Below, one piece after another: positions 35,199-46,900 of a stretch of 64,000 nt of DNA. The stretch's first letter is position 1; each line of letters begins with the position of its first letter. The translations under genes and the position numbers were made by a program. The stretch is from Symbiodinium natans. Lineage: Eukaryota; Sar; Dinophyceae; Suessiales; Symbiodiniaceae. Where the stretch lies: assembly GCA_905221605.1 (NCBI GenBank), contig CAJNDS010002691.1, positions 192,001 through 256,000 of the forward strand, given 5' to 3'. The notes beneath the pieces are model-generated. The model made no database searches, had not been told where the DNA came from, and was given only the letters and a program-made list of their open reading frames with translations.

Positions 35199-38100
35199 AG
35201 AGAAGGGCCTTTTGGCTGCACCAGTCTCTGTCTGGGATTTCATCTCATGCCGCCATGAGCTTTTTTAACGCTCCCCAGGGCAGCTGTGCTTCACGAAGAG
35301 GAAGGAGGTAGAGTATGGGGTTTGCTCGCCCAGCAGGCATATTAAGGTAGGATGCTGTACAATGGAAGGTTATCTTTCACTCATTCCCGCATCCTACGAG
35401 CTTGCACATCAGGAAACTCCAAACAACACCCCGACAACAACGGCACCCATCGACGCAGCAGGGCACCTCGTTTTGCACGTCCCCTTCTTGAGCTAGTTGA
35501 GCTAGCTTCTCGAGCGTGTCCGCCTGAAAAACTGCGCCTAGTCATTTCTTGGGGTTTTGGAGGGCAGCACATGTATCCAAGCCTTCTTCTCGGCAACAGC
35601 ATGTTCCTGTTCTGTTCCTAATGTTCCTCATCTTTCTACTGTTCCTCTGAATGCTCCTATTAATGTTCCTAATGTTCATAAATTCCAATTCTCGGCGAAC
35701 CAGTACTGAAGGCCCTAATCGAAAGACTTGCTGTTTGCTTGCGTCTTAGTTGTGAGATTCCCGCTCTAAACACTGCTCAAACACCAAAAGCCATTTTCTG
35801 CCGGCGGATACCCCGAGCACTGATTTCTTTCAACGGACTTTCGGGATTCGTGCAGACTTGACTTGCCAGACCAGAGGTTCGCGAGATTGTCAGGTTGCTG
35901 CTACGCAGCTCCACTACAATGTTACAAGCCTCCCATTTTCCAAACAATCTCTCAACCGAATGCTTTCGGAATATCCCTGTCAATAACCTCTGCATGGAAT
36001 GATAGATGCCCGCGCAGAAAGAGGCATCGTCTTTGGCAGCCACCCACCACATTTCAAACCCCTCTGCCCCGAGCCCCTCAAGCCGGAATCATCTTTCCCC
36101 GAACCTGGAGCAACTTTCTTGAAACCACAGGTCACGATCAAGGGTTACCCTGGGTGGGTGTTGAGAAGCCTCTCCAGCAGCCTGCTGCAACTGTCTCCGT
36201 AGATCTGCATCTCCCTCGCAAGGACGAAGAAAAAGGGACGGGAGAGGAACAGGCGAGGGGCTCTGGACTTTCTACATTGGGTCAAAAGGCTTCTTGGCAG
36301 AGAGAGAGTTTCTGCCGCGTGGAAATGTTCTGGTGGAGTGCTGCTGAATGCTTAGCACTTGGACGGGAGTGGTTGAGAGTGGCTCGGGTTCAAGGTTTTG
36401 GGCCCTCCGTCAGCTTGGATTCCCTGAAGGCCTGTAAATCCTGAAGCCGCAAACCGCAAATGCACTCCCGCAAACGCTTTGCGACTGCAGCCTCAATGAA
36501 CTTCTGGACTTCTGTGTACCTTGGCGATCAGTTGCGCAAGGCATCATCCCTGCTATCTTGTTGGGTTGGGAGCAGAGAAGTGAAAAGTTTGGAAATTGGG
36601 CAAAGAGCACTGGGCGTTGCTGGAATATTGGTAGCGAGGTTCCTGCAGGCACAATCCGAAGAAGACCACAACTCTGCTCTCAATCCCAGGTTTTGCGAGT
36701 ACGCCAGGTTCGCTTGCAGATTTGTCATGTGACAAGCTATTGCGGTTTCGCAGTATGAAAAGTTAGCCATGGTATCTTTGAACAAGAATTCAACAACCGC
36801 ATGAACTCCACAGAGGCATCTGTCTCGCATGCTGCACAGCACGTACTTGGTAAAGCCTTCAACCCCTAAGCTCTCAAACCTTAGAAGCCTTAAGCCCCCC
36901 ACAACCCCAAGCTGATCCCCTGTAAAGCTCACCATCCGAGCATCGGATAGCGCTTCTTCTTGAGGCTGTCCTTGGTTGCCGGTTTTCAAGCATCTGCAGG
37001 GTTTAAGGGTTTAGGGGTGAAGGTTCAGGTCTGATTTTCTGATTGATACAACCTATGCAATGCAGTCTTCAGAATTTCCACGTTTGATCTCAAGCTTTAG
37101 GCTTGATTCACGGTTTAGGGTTTCCGGCTCCGTGTTTCGGATGTCTGTGAAAGCTAATTTGCGGGTCCCGAATACACTGAAGACATAATCTGTTTGGGGC
37201 CCCATGCAATTTTCCGGCCAACTTAACGGGCACCCGGTTCGGGTGATGGCCTGAGCCTCAGCGAAGGACACCATCACCTCATGTTCTGAAATCCTGGCCA
37301 GGTGCCAGCACCAGAATCGTCGGCCGCTCGTTGCAACGCTCGGCCGCCTGCTTCAGCAACAGAAGGCCACCTTACTCCGTCAAAGCTTGCGAATGCAAGC
37401 TTTAAGACTTGAGCTTCCAGTTCTAAGGTTCAGGAGGCTTTCAAGCCCTAAGCCTAAACCCTAAACTCCGAACCCTCACCTGCTCGATGAGACATATGAT
37501 GCTCCGTGGGGGCTTCGATCGGGCCAGCGACTCAAGACTTTATTTGGGTGGCAGTTGAGGCTTGTATAGAGGGTGTTTAGGGCCTAAGGTGCAGAGGGTT
37601 TGAAGGTTCTTAGATTAAGCTTAGCTGAAGGTGTACAAGGAGTGCAGGAAGGCGAGTAGCCAAGTTTGTTTAGGTCTACAGCCGCTCTGGGGTTTCAAGC
37701 TATGCTTTGCCCATTCCTCATCCCGGAGGCCCGTATTCAAGGACACCCACTCAGCCACAGGAGCTGTTGAACCTACATGAACACACGAGTCGCGCTGATG
37801 CCCACTACCCCCGAACACACTTGAGCTGCCATGCAGCATCTGACACAAAACCCATGTGTTTCAAATACATCTGAACATGCACAATCACAGAATGACCCAT
37901 GGCTCATCAACAAATCAGCAGCGCTGCCATCATGCTTACTCAACTCTACAGCCTTGCGAACGCAAAAACGCAAGAAGCCATGAATCCCTTATTGACCTCC
38001 GATCAAAATCGAAACCGTTGAGCCCAATAATCACTCTCCAGCAGAACCCTTGCAGCTCAGAAGCCAGTGGGGCCACCTTCCACCAGAATCCAGCAACGGT

Positions 38101-40678
38101 TTCGCACGCAGGCGCGTACAATGACATCCTCGTTGCAAGTCGAACTCTTTCTGCGAAATCCGCCCAGCTACATCCTCAACTCAGACGGTTCTACTTGCAC
38201 ACCCGCACCATCAGCTCATAAATCCGCCCAGGAGACACTTGCCCAAACTCCCCTGAAAGCCTACGCCGGACAATGGGGCATCCAAGGGCAAGTTATTGAG
38301 TTTAGCCGGGCAGCTTCTCAAAGCGGCAATTCGGCCTACCGCCTCGAACTCAATCCCTACTTCCTGCGGTAGAGTCTGCCTGCAACAGAAGCCCGAGTCT
38401 GATGTTCAAGGCCGTTACGATGTGTTCACAGGGACAAGCGCATTTCCAGCTGGACAGCTCTCGTGTGTGCGGCTTGTGCATTCTTGGGTTGGGACTTTCT
38501 CAGCTTGCTACGTCGCAGTAAAACGCCGAGGCGGAGCGCAGAACCAGCATAGCATAGCATACTACTGGAGCCCACTGTTTCCGGAGCCAACCGCCCCCGC
38601 ACAACCCCCTCCCTCTCTCTGACTTATTTTGGTTCAGGCTTGCCCCCACCCCCCCCCCCCCCCCCCCCCCCGGGCCAAGGCGGTCGAAATTCTTGAAGTT
38701 GGCTGGGAACTAGTAGCTCAGTCAACTGCCCAAGTGCGAGCAAGATGCAATGAGGTTACCTGGGTGCAGTGGGCACCATGCTGACAGGAACTCCAGTCCA
38801 GGGGGGTTGGAGTGGAACCTGGAACGATCCTCGTATGCAGGCCCGGTTGAAGTGCAGCCAAGTTCGAAGTCCCTGCAGGTTTTCAAGAAGCTCCCACAAC
38901 CGCAACGCAGTTCTCCCCATGATACTCTGAGCCTTGAAGTCCGCTTGGTTTGTTTTTCCAAGCTGCACAAACCCCACGACTCACCTGAACACCCAATACT
39001 CGGCGATTCTTGGCAGGCGACTCAGCGATTTGTACAGGAACTCATTGAGCAGACCAAGCGTCTTCTCGCAGATATTCCTGATCCCAGCTGCAGAGAGACA
39101 GGTGCATCAGAAACCCAAAAAACAATCTAGCTTTGCCTAAGCTAAACCTGTAAAGTTACTGGGAGACTTGAACCCAACAGTTCCGTGCAAGATTAACGGG
39201 ACGCATACGACGGTCGACAAGCATCTTCTCATGATCCACCTGCTTCTTGTCCACATCTGCCTCGCCACCTGCAGACGAGGTCGGACGGGCACCCGGGAGC
39301 CACGACTCTCCACCGTTTACCGCTGAAGTTCACAAAACTCACCGAGGCCTCAAGAGCCTCGCCTACAGAAGACTCCTCTGCAAGTCACGTAGACCGGGCT
39401 GAAAGCTAGAGAGTCCGTTGCAAACCATTCCTAACTTAACCTGGCACTTGAAGCATACGGGATGTTCGAGCCAAGCAGGCCTTCCATATCGCTCCTTAGC
39501 GCGCAACTCAGATCTTTAAAACAAGGCCGCGAATATCTTTGCAGACCTTTGGCTGGGCTGAAGAAAAGCTGGAGCACCAGAAACGGAGGGAGAGGGCGGA
39601 GAGCGCGGAACGGGAGGTGGGAGCCAGGGAGCTCAAGGTTCTGACCAAGCAGAAGAGAACATTGGTGCTATGAATGTCACACATCGAGTCGGAACATTTG
39701 CATGCACCACCAGGGTTCAAATTCTCCTGGGACTCAACAAAGTTCTTGAAGTGCACGTAGTACCTGTAAAGTTCCTCGGAAAACACCAATGACTGCAGTG
39801 ATCGAACCCAAATAAGGCATAAGCGCGGACGTGAAGCTCAACGAAATGAAAGATGATCCAACTACAACGATGTGCCTAAGAACACAAAGCGTCAATTGCA
39901 CGAAGATTACCAATATGTCGAAGCATCAGCTGCTAGGACTCAGAATGGCTATACCAACAATTAATGTTGCACTCGTTTCATGGGAGCCACCTGCTCAAAA
40001 ACACAAGTTTCCCGGCATTCTGCGGACTCATTTTGTCGGCAGCGCAACATTCTAGTAGAGTTGCCCGCCTCTTGCCCTGTACTGCCTGAGAGCCGTCCCG
40101 CCTAAATGCCACCTTGTTCCAGAAATCTACCAACCCCACTTGTTGGGCGGGGAAGACAGTGGCAACAACATTCCCGAGGGAAGACCAATGGATAATCGAT
40201 TCTGCCAGCAGTTCAATCGAGAGGGATCACAGGAACAGCAGCCAGAGGATCAAATGAAAGCATACAGTAGCAGCAGGTAACCAAGTACATGTCGATCTCT
40301 CTTGAATTCTCAGTACTCGATCAAGTCTAGGCTACAAGTTCATCAGAGGAGCTTGGGATCCAGGGTGTTCAGGTGCTGAAAACGTGTTACTCCTACAGCA
40401 CACAATGTCACACTCAGCAAGCTACCGTTTATTCTCAATATATTATTACCGTTTTTCCTGAGGCTGGCACAGACCTCTGTTCGCTCTTCTCTAGCTTTTT
40501 CAGCTCGTCTTCGTCCAACAAATGCTTGGGATGCGCAAAGCCTCAGCTGAGCGGTCAAATGGGACTGGGCCACCTTTCCTTGCACCTAGAGTCGTAAGGA
40601 TAAATCAACATAGGAGCGCCAATCCTGAATCACAGGCCTGGATCCCAACAGACTGCTAAGGCAAAAACGACCTCAAAC

Positions 40679-40680
<2 letters not shown>
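35199..40680. other. gene-free stretch, no recognisable gene
   Basis: No protein family recognised. Plus-strand frames at 35863-36444 (193 codons) and 38067-38372 have no motif. A C23 run lies at 38649-38671. Telomere-like TTTAGGG words are found near 37000-37015 and 37120. Confidence 0.5.
38649..38671. repeat. poly-C tract (23 C)
   Basis: The longest homopolymer in the window. Confidence 0.95.
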
Positions 40681-40838
<158 letters not shown>

Positions 40839-41584
40839 ATCTCACGCAATCCCGCACGCCTGCCCTCGCACGCACGCCCCCCCGCACGCCCATTGGGGCG
40901 TGCGTGCGCGCACACAGCTGCACACCCTAAAAGACACTTCTAACGCCAGGAAAGGCTACAAAAGAGAATTAAGCGAATTCAACCTTAGCAAATCTGATCC
41001 TTCAAGCCGCCGGATTGGAACTTGATGAGCAGATAGGGCCTGTCAAGAACTCCTTTTTCAAGTTGTCCACAAATGCAACACCGAAGCGTGGCCACCGATC
41101 CCACAGCGCAAGCAGATCAAGACACCCTCACCCCCAAAAACCTGGAAAGAAGCCGCTGTCCGCCCCCAAACCAAGCCCGCGGATAAGTCCTGAACCTTGC
41201 AACCCATGTCCAAGGCTGGCACCACACCGTGTACCCCTAAATGACACCCTTCTAACCCTCATTTGCTTGACCTATGGGATACCCTGCAAACCAGCCTCTG
41301 CAAGTTCCAGTGCCTCAGGATTGTGTCAAACAGCTCCGACGACTTTGCCGCAATGTCCTTTCAGCTCTGTGCAACAGAAAACTTGGGGGTGAGGGCCTGG
41401 GACAAAAGCTAGTTAAGGTACCCCCACGGAAGAGCTTCCGTCAACATGGCATCAACTACGCAGAAGGACAAGCACACGCAAAGGCAGCAGGTCGTGTCAC
41501 CTTTTTTCTGGCGCAGGTGCCAATATTGACGTGGCATTCCTTCTGGCAATGTGTTGGTGTGTTGCTTTGCTCTGCGGTGTTTTA

Positions 41585-41896
41585 GCATCTTCCGGAGGGC
41601 TCTTTTTTGAAACGCATGACACCACAACAGATGTTGCACTTACCAGGGGAACCTGTCCAATCCATCTTTGAGGGACGCCTGACTCAAGTCAACATCAAGG
41701 CTTCTGAGTCTTTTCTTAGGGGGCTTTTCTGTTAGCATCTTCCGGAGGGCTCTTTTTGGAAGCGCATGACACCACAACAGATGTTGCACTCGCCAGGCGA
41801 AGTCTGAAGTCTGTCCAATCCAGCTTTGAGGGACGCCAGACTCAAATCAACATCAAGGTTTCTGAGTCTTTTCTTGGGGGACTTGGGGGGCTTTTC
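41585..41896. repeat. tandem duplication of a segment of about 155 bp
   Basis: The block starting TTAGCATCTTCCGGAGGGCT and ending TTTCTGAGTCTTTTCTTGGG occurs twice (about 41585-41730 and 41734-41896) with roughly 10-15% divergence and small indels in the middle. No coding function is seen. Confidence 0.9.
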
Positions 41897-42146
41897 TAGG
41901 GCCTGGGATCCACAGAAAACGGCGTTCATTTGCACCCAATATACGAAAGAAATGAACGCCAACCCGTTTCCCCAAAACCTGTGTTCGCCACCCGGAAACC
42001 GACCGGGTTTGCTGCGTTTCGTGGCGGAGCCTCCGGGGGCCCTGTACACCCTTCAGGTTGTAAGCTTCGCTTAGGTAAGATACTCCGCTAGCTCCTCAGG
42101 GGCTAGCTTTCGTGACATGTGCACAAAGCGCGAAGATAGGTCTGCT

Positions 42147-42430
42147 AAGTAGCCCCCTATGATAGGCGGCGATAGACCGCTATGGAGACCCCTATTGTTT
42201 TAGGATAGGGCCCTATTCCCTAAGCCTTTCCCGTCCTTGGTGGAACCCTATGCATAGGCCCTACCCGTTTCTGCATAGACGCCTATGAACCCTTTTGCCA
42301 TAGAGCCCTATGCATAGACCCTATCCCTACATATACCACCCCCCTATGCGGCATAGACCCCTATCCCTTTTCATAGGCCCCTACCCCCCTCCGGATAGAC
42401 CCTCCCCACCCATAGACCCCTATGGTAACA
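42147..42430. repeat. left arm: clustered CTAT/ATAG palindromes
   Basis: Many ATAGACCCCTAT, ATAGGGCCCTAT and CCTATGCATAGG motifs at 20-30 bp spacing. Confidence 0.85.
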
Positions 42431-42451
42431 AATGTCTCACTTGTGCTCGAG

Positions 42452-43640
42452 CGAGGGTTTAGGGTTTAGGGTTTTTGTACGGCTTTTGGAGGGTTTAGAG
42501 CTTAGGGGTTTTAGGCTTTAGGATTTTTAGGGTTTAGGAGTTTTTTTGGGGTTTAGGGTTTCTTTAGGGTTTAGGGTTTTTTGGGTTTAGGGCTCAGGGG
42601 TTCTTAGGGTGTAGGGTTCCGGGAGTTTTACGGCTTAGGGTTTAGGGTTGTAGGGTTTAGAGCTCAGGGGTTTTCAGGGTTTAGGGCTTAGGCTTTTTTT
42701 AAGCTTAGGGGTTTTTAGGGTTTAGGGTTTTTTAAGGGTTTAGGGCTTAGGGTTATTTAGGGTTTAGGGTTTAGTTCTGGGCAGAGGGCTGGGTTTAGGG
42801 TTTAGGGTTTAGGGTTTAGGGTTTAGGGTTTAGGGTTTAGGGTTTAGGGTTTAGGGTTTAGGGTTTAGGGTTTAGGGTTTAGGGGTTAAGGTTCAGGGTT
42901 TAGGGTTTAGGGTTTAGGGTTTAAGGTTTAGGGTCTAGGGTCTAGGGTCTAGGGTTTAGGGTCTAGGTTTAGGTTTCGGGTTTCGGGTTCAAGATTTAGG
43001 GTTTAGGGCTTAGGGCTTAAACCCTGGGTTTAGGGTTTAGATTTGTTTTAGGAAACACAACACTCGCGTGATGGCTTCGAAAAAGAATAAAGCGGGGGGG
43101 GGGGGGGGGTTGGGGGGCCCCATTTGCACAGACAATGCTCGCATGATGGGTTTGAAAAAACATGCCTATGTTTTGGGGTTTGTAGGGTTTAGAGCTTAGG
43201 ACGGTTTGGATTCATTTGGGTTTAGGGCTTAGGGGTGTAGGGGTTAGGGTCTTCGGGGTTTCAAGTTGAGGGGTTTTTAGGGTTTAGGGTTTTGTGGGTT
43301 TTGGGCTCAGGGGTTCTTAGGGTGTAGGGCTTATAGGGTTTTGGGGTTTTTAGGGTTTAGGGTTTTTTAGAGGGTATAGGGTTTAGGGTTTAGGGCCAGG
43401 TTTTTAGGGTTGAGAGTTTAGGGGTTTTGAGGGTTTAGGGTTTAAGGTTTTTTAAGGGTTTAAGGCTTTGGGTATTTTTGGGGTTTAGGTTGTTTTTGGG
43501 TTTAGGGCTGGATTTAGGGTTTAGGGTTTTTAGGGATTAGGCTTTCTGTTTTGGGTTTAAATCCCTAGGGTTTTGTGTTTAGGGTGTAGGGTGTCGGGTT
43601 TAGTGTTTCGGGTGTAGGGTTTAGGGACTCAGGGTTTAGG
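42452..43640. repeat. long interstitial telomere-type TTTAGGG region
   Basis: Nearly 1.2 kb of TTTAGGG and variants. The purest stretch, about 42795-42880, has roughly a dozen exact units; flanks carry GGTTTTTAGGG, GGCTTAGGG and similar changes. A G16 run (43094-43109) and a small duplicated unique segment (43054-43085 and 43130-43162, with CTCGCGTGATGG / CTCGCATGATGG) break it. It points to a former telomere, a telomere-repair insertion, or spread with the surrounding candidate element. Confidence 0.95.
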
Positions 43641-43669
43641 GTACAGTTGTGAGGCGACGAAGGAAGGGA

Positions 43670-43903
43670 CGGACAGGGCCCTGTCGGAAAGGGATAGGGG
43701 TCTATGCCGCGGACAGGGGTCTAGGTCTGGGCTATGCCCCCCTATATATAGACCCCTAGCCCTTCCAGGCAAGGGCCTATGCATAGGTACCTATCCACAC
43801 CAGACAGACCGCTAGGGATAGGGGTCTATCGCATGGGGCCTATCCTGATTACGATAGACCCCTATCCGATAGGGACCTATCCAAAACAGACAGGCGGCTA
43901 CTT
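43670..43903. repeat. right arm: clustered CTAT/ATAG palindromes
   Basis: The same kind of motifs as the left arm, predominantly as the complementary form (GATAGGGGTCTAT, GGGCCTATGCATAGG, CGATAGACCCCTATC), ending in GGCGGCTACTT. Confidence 0.85.
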
Positions 43904-43927
43904 TTTGGACTCTTACTCACAAAGCGC

Positions 43928-46900
43928 AGGAAGACCCAGACCACTCAAGAGGTCGTGACTGTTGACACACACAACAGGCTTTGGCATGTTCAACCTCAGT
44001 CTCAACCTTGCCCTGCAAACTGTCTCAAGAATCCGAAACTTGGATCAAGTGTGTGTGAGAGGCTCCATCGTGCTGGTAGGAATGTACACAAAGTCCTGCA
44101 CACCTGTCCGAGGCCTACTGTAGAGGGGTGCAAGGCCAGGAACGCCAAGAGTCCAAACCACGTGCTTAGGGGTTTTGCGAGGGTGCAAGGCTTCAGGCAA
44201 ATCCAGGATCCTGATGCAGGCATTTGACTTGCCCACGGGAAGACCATCAAGCACTGCCTCCTCGAGCCTCTGAAAAGAGCCCCTTGAAAGCTCCTCAACT
44301 AGTTTTGAGCTTTGCAGTAGCTGTAGTGTGGGGCCAACTGGCGCACAAAGTTGCGGCCCATCTTTTATCAACCTGAGAAGCAACTGAGCCGCTTCTTTCT
44401 GTAATGAACTTTCCGTGTCGCAGCGACGAAGCCTGGCAGCAAAAGCAAGGGAAAGGGCAGAGCTTCAGGTCCGTTGATGGAAACTGCAATGCTGCAAAGT
44501 CTCCACAGGGGCCCAAAATCGCCTCCAGGCAAGCTATGTAAGCTAAACTGTGAACCCGAAGCCACACATTCGCAGAGACCTGAAACCAAACCCAGCCTTG
44601 AGCCTGAAGCCTGTGGATTTTTTGTGCCCATCGTTGCATGATCACCGGAATAACGCCACAACACTTGCAGGGGGCACCGTCTCGTCCTTCTCCGGTGTTT
44701 CCTTGTTCGCCTGGTCCTACAGCCGTGTGACGGTCAGAACAACTGTTGCTCCCGCTGACATAAGGAGCCATCATCTCTTGAGGTTGCACCGTTTCAATTC
44801 CTTCTTTCAGCTCCCTACATCCTCCTGAAGATCCTTTGGGAGAGTCTGGTGATTTCTTCCCTCAAACCACAAAGCGTGCAAGCTTTAGCGGAATCGGGTA
44901 TCAAACTGATGTTGCGGGTGTCGGAACTGGAAAAATCCACTGAATCTACTGTCGGCTGACAACTCTGCAACCCCGCGCTTTTCTGCCTGGTCATCAATCC
45001 TCGCCATCTTCCTTTCTTTGGCAGACTTTGACGAGGTCTCAAGTATCGAAGCCTGCTTCGGGCAAAGGCTGTATGGTTTCTGAACTTGGGCTTTGAACGG
45101 CTGAGAGTTGGCAGGATGTTGAGGTTCAGGGGGTAACTGAATTCCTTCAACCGCTGTCTCACCATCAAAGAAAGCCCCAGCCTACAGTACATTTACTGAC
45201 TCGTGTTTTCTTCCAAATAGCCAGGCGTTCAAGATGAAACTAGCCTGAGCTGCCGCCCAGCTATCGGCACTGTGCCTTGCCTGGGAGGTCGCTCCCACGG
45301 ACTGCGGGCTTTGGAACTCACTGACGTTGGATCCAGCGTCATGCGCCTGGGGGACTACCAAAATGTTAGGTCGGCGCCTGCTTGGCCTTCACAAGCACAA
45401 GCATAGAGCCAGGACGACCGAGAATAGTGTTGAAAATCTAGGAGGTCATGAAGGCTTTGCAAGATGCGATCTTCAGAAGATCTTGCAGACTGCAAAGACG
45501 TGCTGTGTCTTGTGCATAAGTAGCCGCACCGTTCACCGCAAGCAAGCTGCGAAAAGATTACTGCATTTGCCAAAAAACATATTCGCCTCACAAGCGTCTG
45601 GAACAAGCAGACCAGAATCTGGTCACTTCCCGCGAACTACCCTTCTCGAGCCACACCAACCCATTCCCCCCTCCTTCCCGCGAACTGCCATCCAAAAGTG
45701 AGTTTTTGTCTTTGGGAAACCTGCCCTTCTGGGACCTTCCTGTGGCCCCCCCCCTGCATTTCCACCAAGAAAACCCTCTCTAAAATAGTCTGAACGCCTT
45801 CTTGAACTCCCACCACCAACCCAAGCTTCACGTGGCGTCAAGCCCGCGAGAACAGACAACCAGTGCACAGAAGGTATTGCATGTTTGCTGACTCACAGCA
45901 AGCCTTTTGCTCCTCCAGCAAGCCTGCACGTCCCCGAAGCTCACTTGCGCTGCAGGTTCACGGATTCGTGTTTACGGCTCGGCTGCTCCCCGGTCTTTTC
46001 TTCGACCCACAACAGCTGAAACCAGCCCGGCTGCTGAGGTGGTGCGCGCAAGCGCTGACAATTCCTAGAAGTGTACCATGTTTACCTCAAGGCGCAGAAA
46101 AACTGTCCGCATCTCGAACCCGCCACCCTCGAACTTTCGAAGGAAGCCAAACCTCGGCAGTGTCTGAACCCTTGCTGTGCCTTGCCTGGGAGGTCGCGCC
46201 TGCTGACTGCACGTCTTGGAGCTGATTGACGTTAGATCCGGGGTCACGCGCCTTGGGACTCCCAAGATGTTTGATTGCCTCCTGACATACAAAGGTTTTG
46301 GGCTCCCATCAATGCCCAGGGCTGCATTGATTTCGGGCAAAGGGCTTAAACTTAGGGCGGCGGTTTGGGATAGATGAAAATTTGCGATGCTTAGCAAATC
46401 TTGGGTGGACTGTTCTGAAGTGCTGTGTGTTTGCGCAAATAACTAGTCTTCTTCCAACATCGACTTTCCAGCTAGAAACAAATTCGTGGCATTTAGGGCC
46501 ACTTAGGGTTGAGAGCTTGGGGTTTAGGTTTTAGGGTCTAGGGTTCAAGGTTGAAAATTTCCATGCGGGCAGGGCCTTGCAACACATTACCGGCTTACTC
46601 AATTTGAGGGGCGGGAAGAGTTCGATGGGGTTGCACCTGGGCGGTTTGAAACCAGCGAAAACCCCTGGTGCTGGCCTTAGGTCGTAATTCACAAACAAAG
46701 ATTTGACGAAGAGGTGTTGACAACGCCAAACGTCAGGGTAAAGCAGCTCGCACCCCTTGTTGCAAGAAATGTGCACTGTTCGGACAGTCTGGGTTTTTCT
46801 CAGACCCGTTTTTTGGTTCTTGGGGGCTCGGTGGTGTCCCCAGAATCTCTAAGGAGCACGCCAACCGTCCCTTCCGTTTCTTCTTCGTGACCTCGGCACA

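Larger units (their letters stand above)
42122..43927. mobile_element. candidate non-autonomous element with telomere-like core and CTAT-palindrome arms
   Basis: The outer 10-mer CACAAAGCGC is present at both ends (42122-42131 and 43918-43927), like a target-site duplication. Inside, AAGTAGCCCCCT (42147-42158) matches the inverted AAGTAGCCGCCT of the right end (complement of 43892-43903), a short terminal inverted repeat. Arms (42147-42430 and 43680-43903) are packed with small palindromes such as CCTATGCATAGG and GATAGGGGTCTATC. The centre is a TTTAGGG array. No ORF is present. The direct repeat and the short inverted repeat are seen in the sequence; calling it a transposable element is inference. 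Confidence 0.5.
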
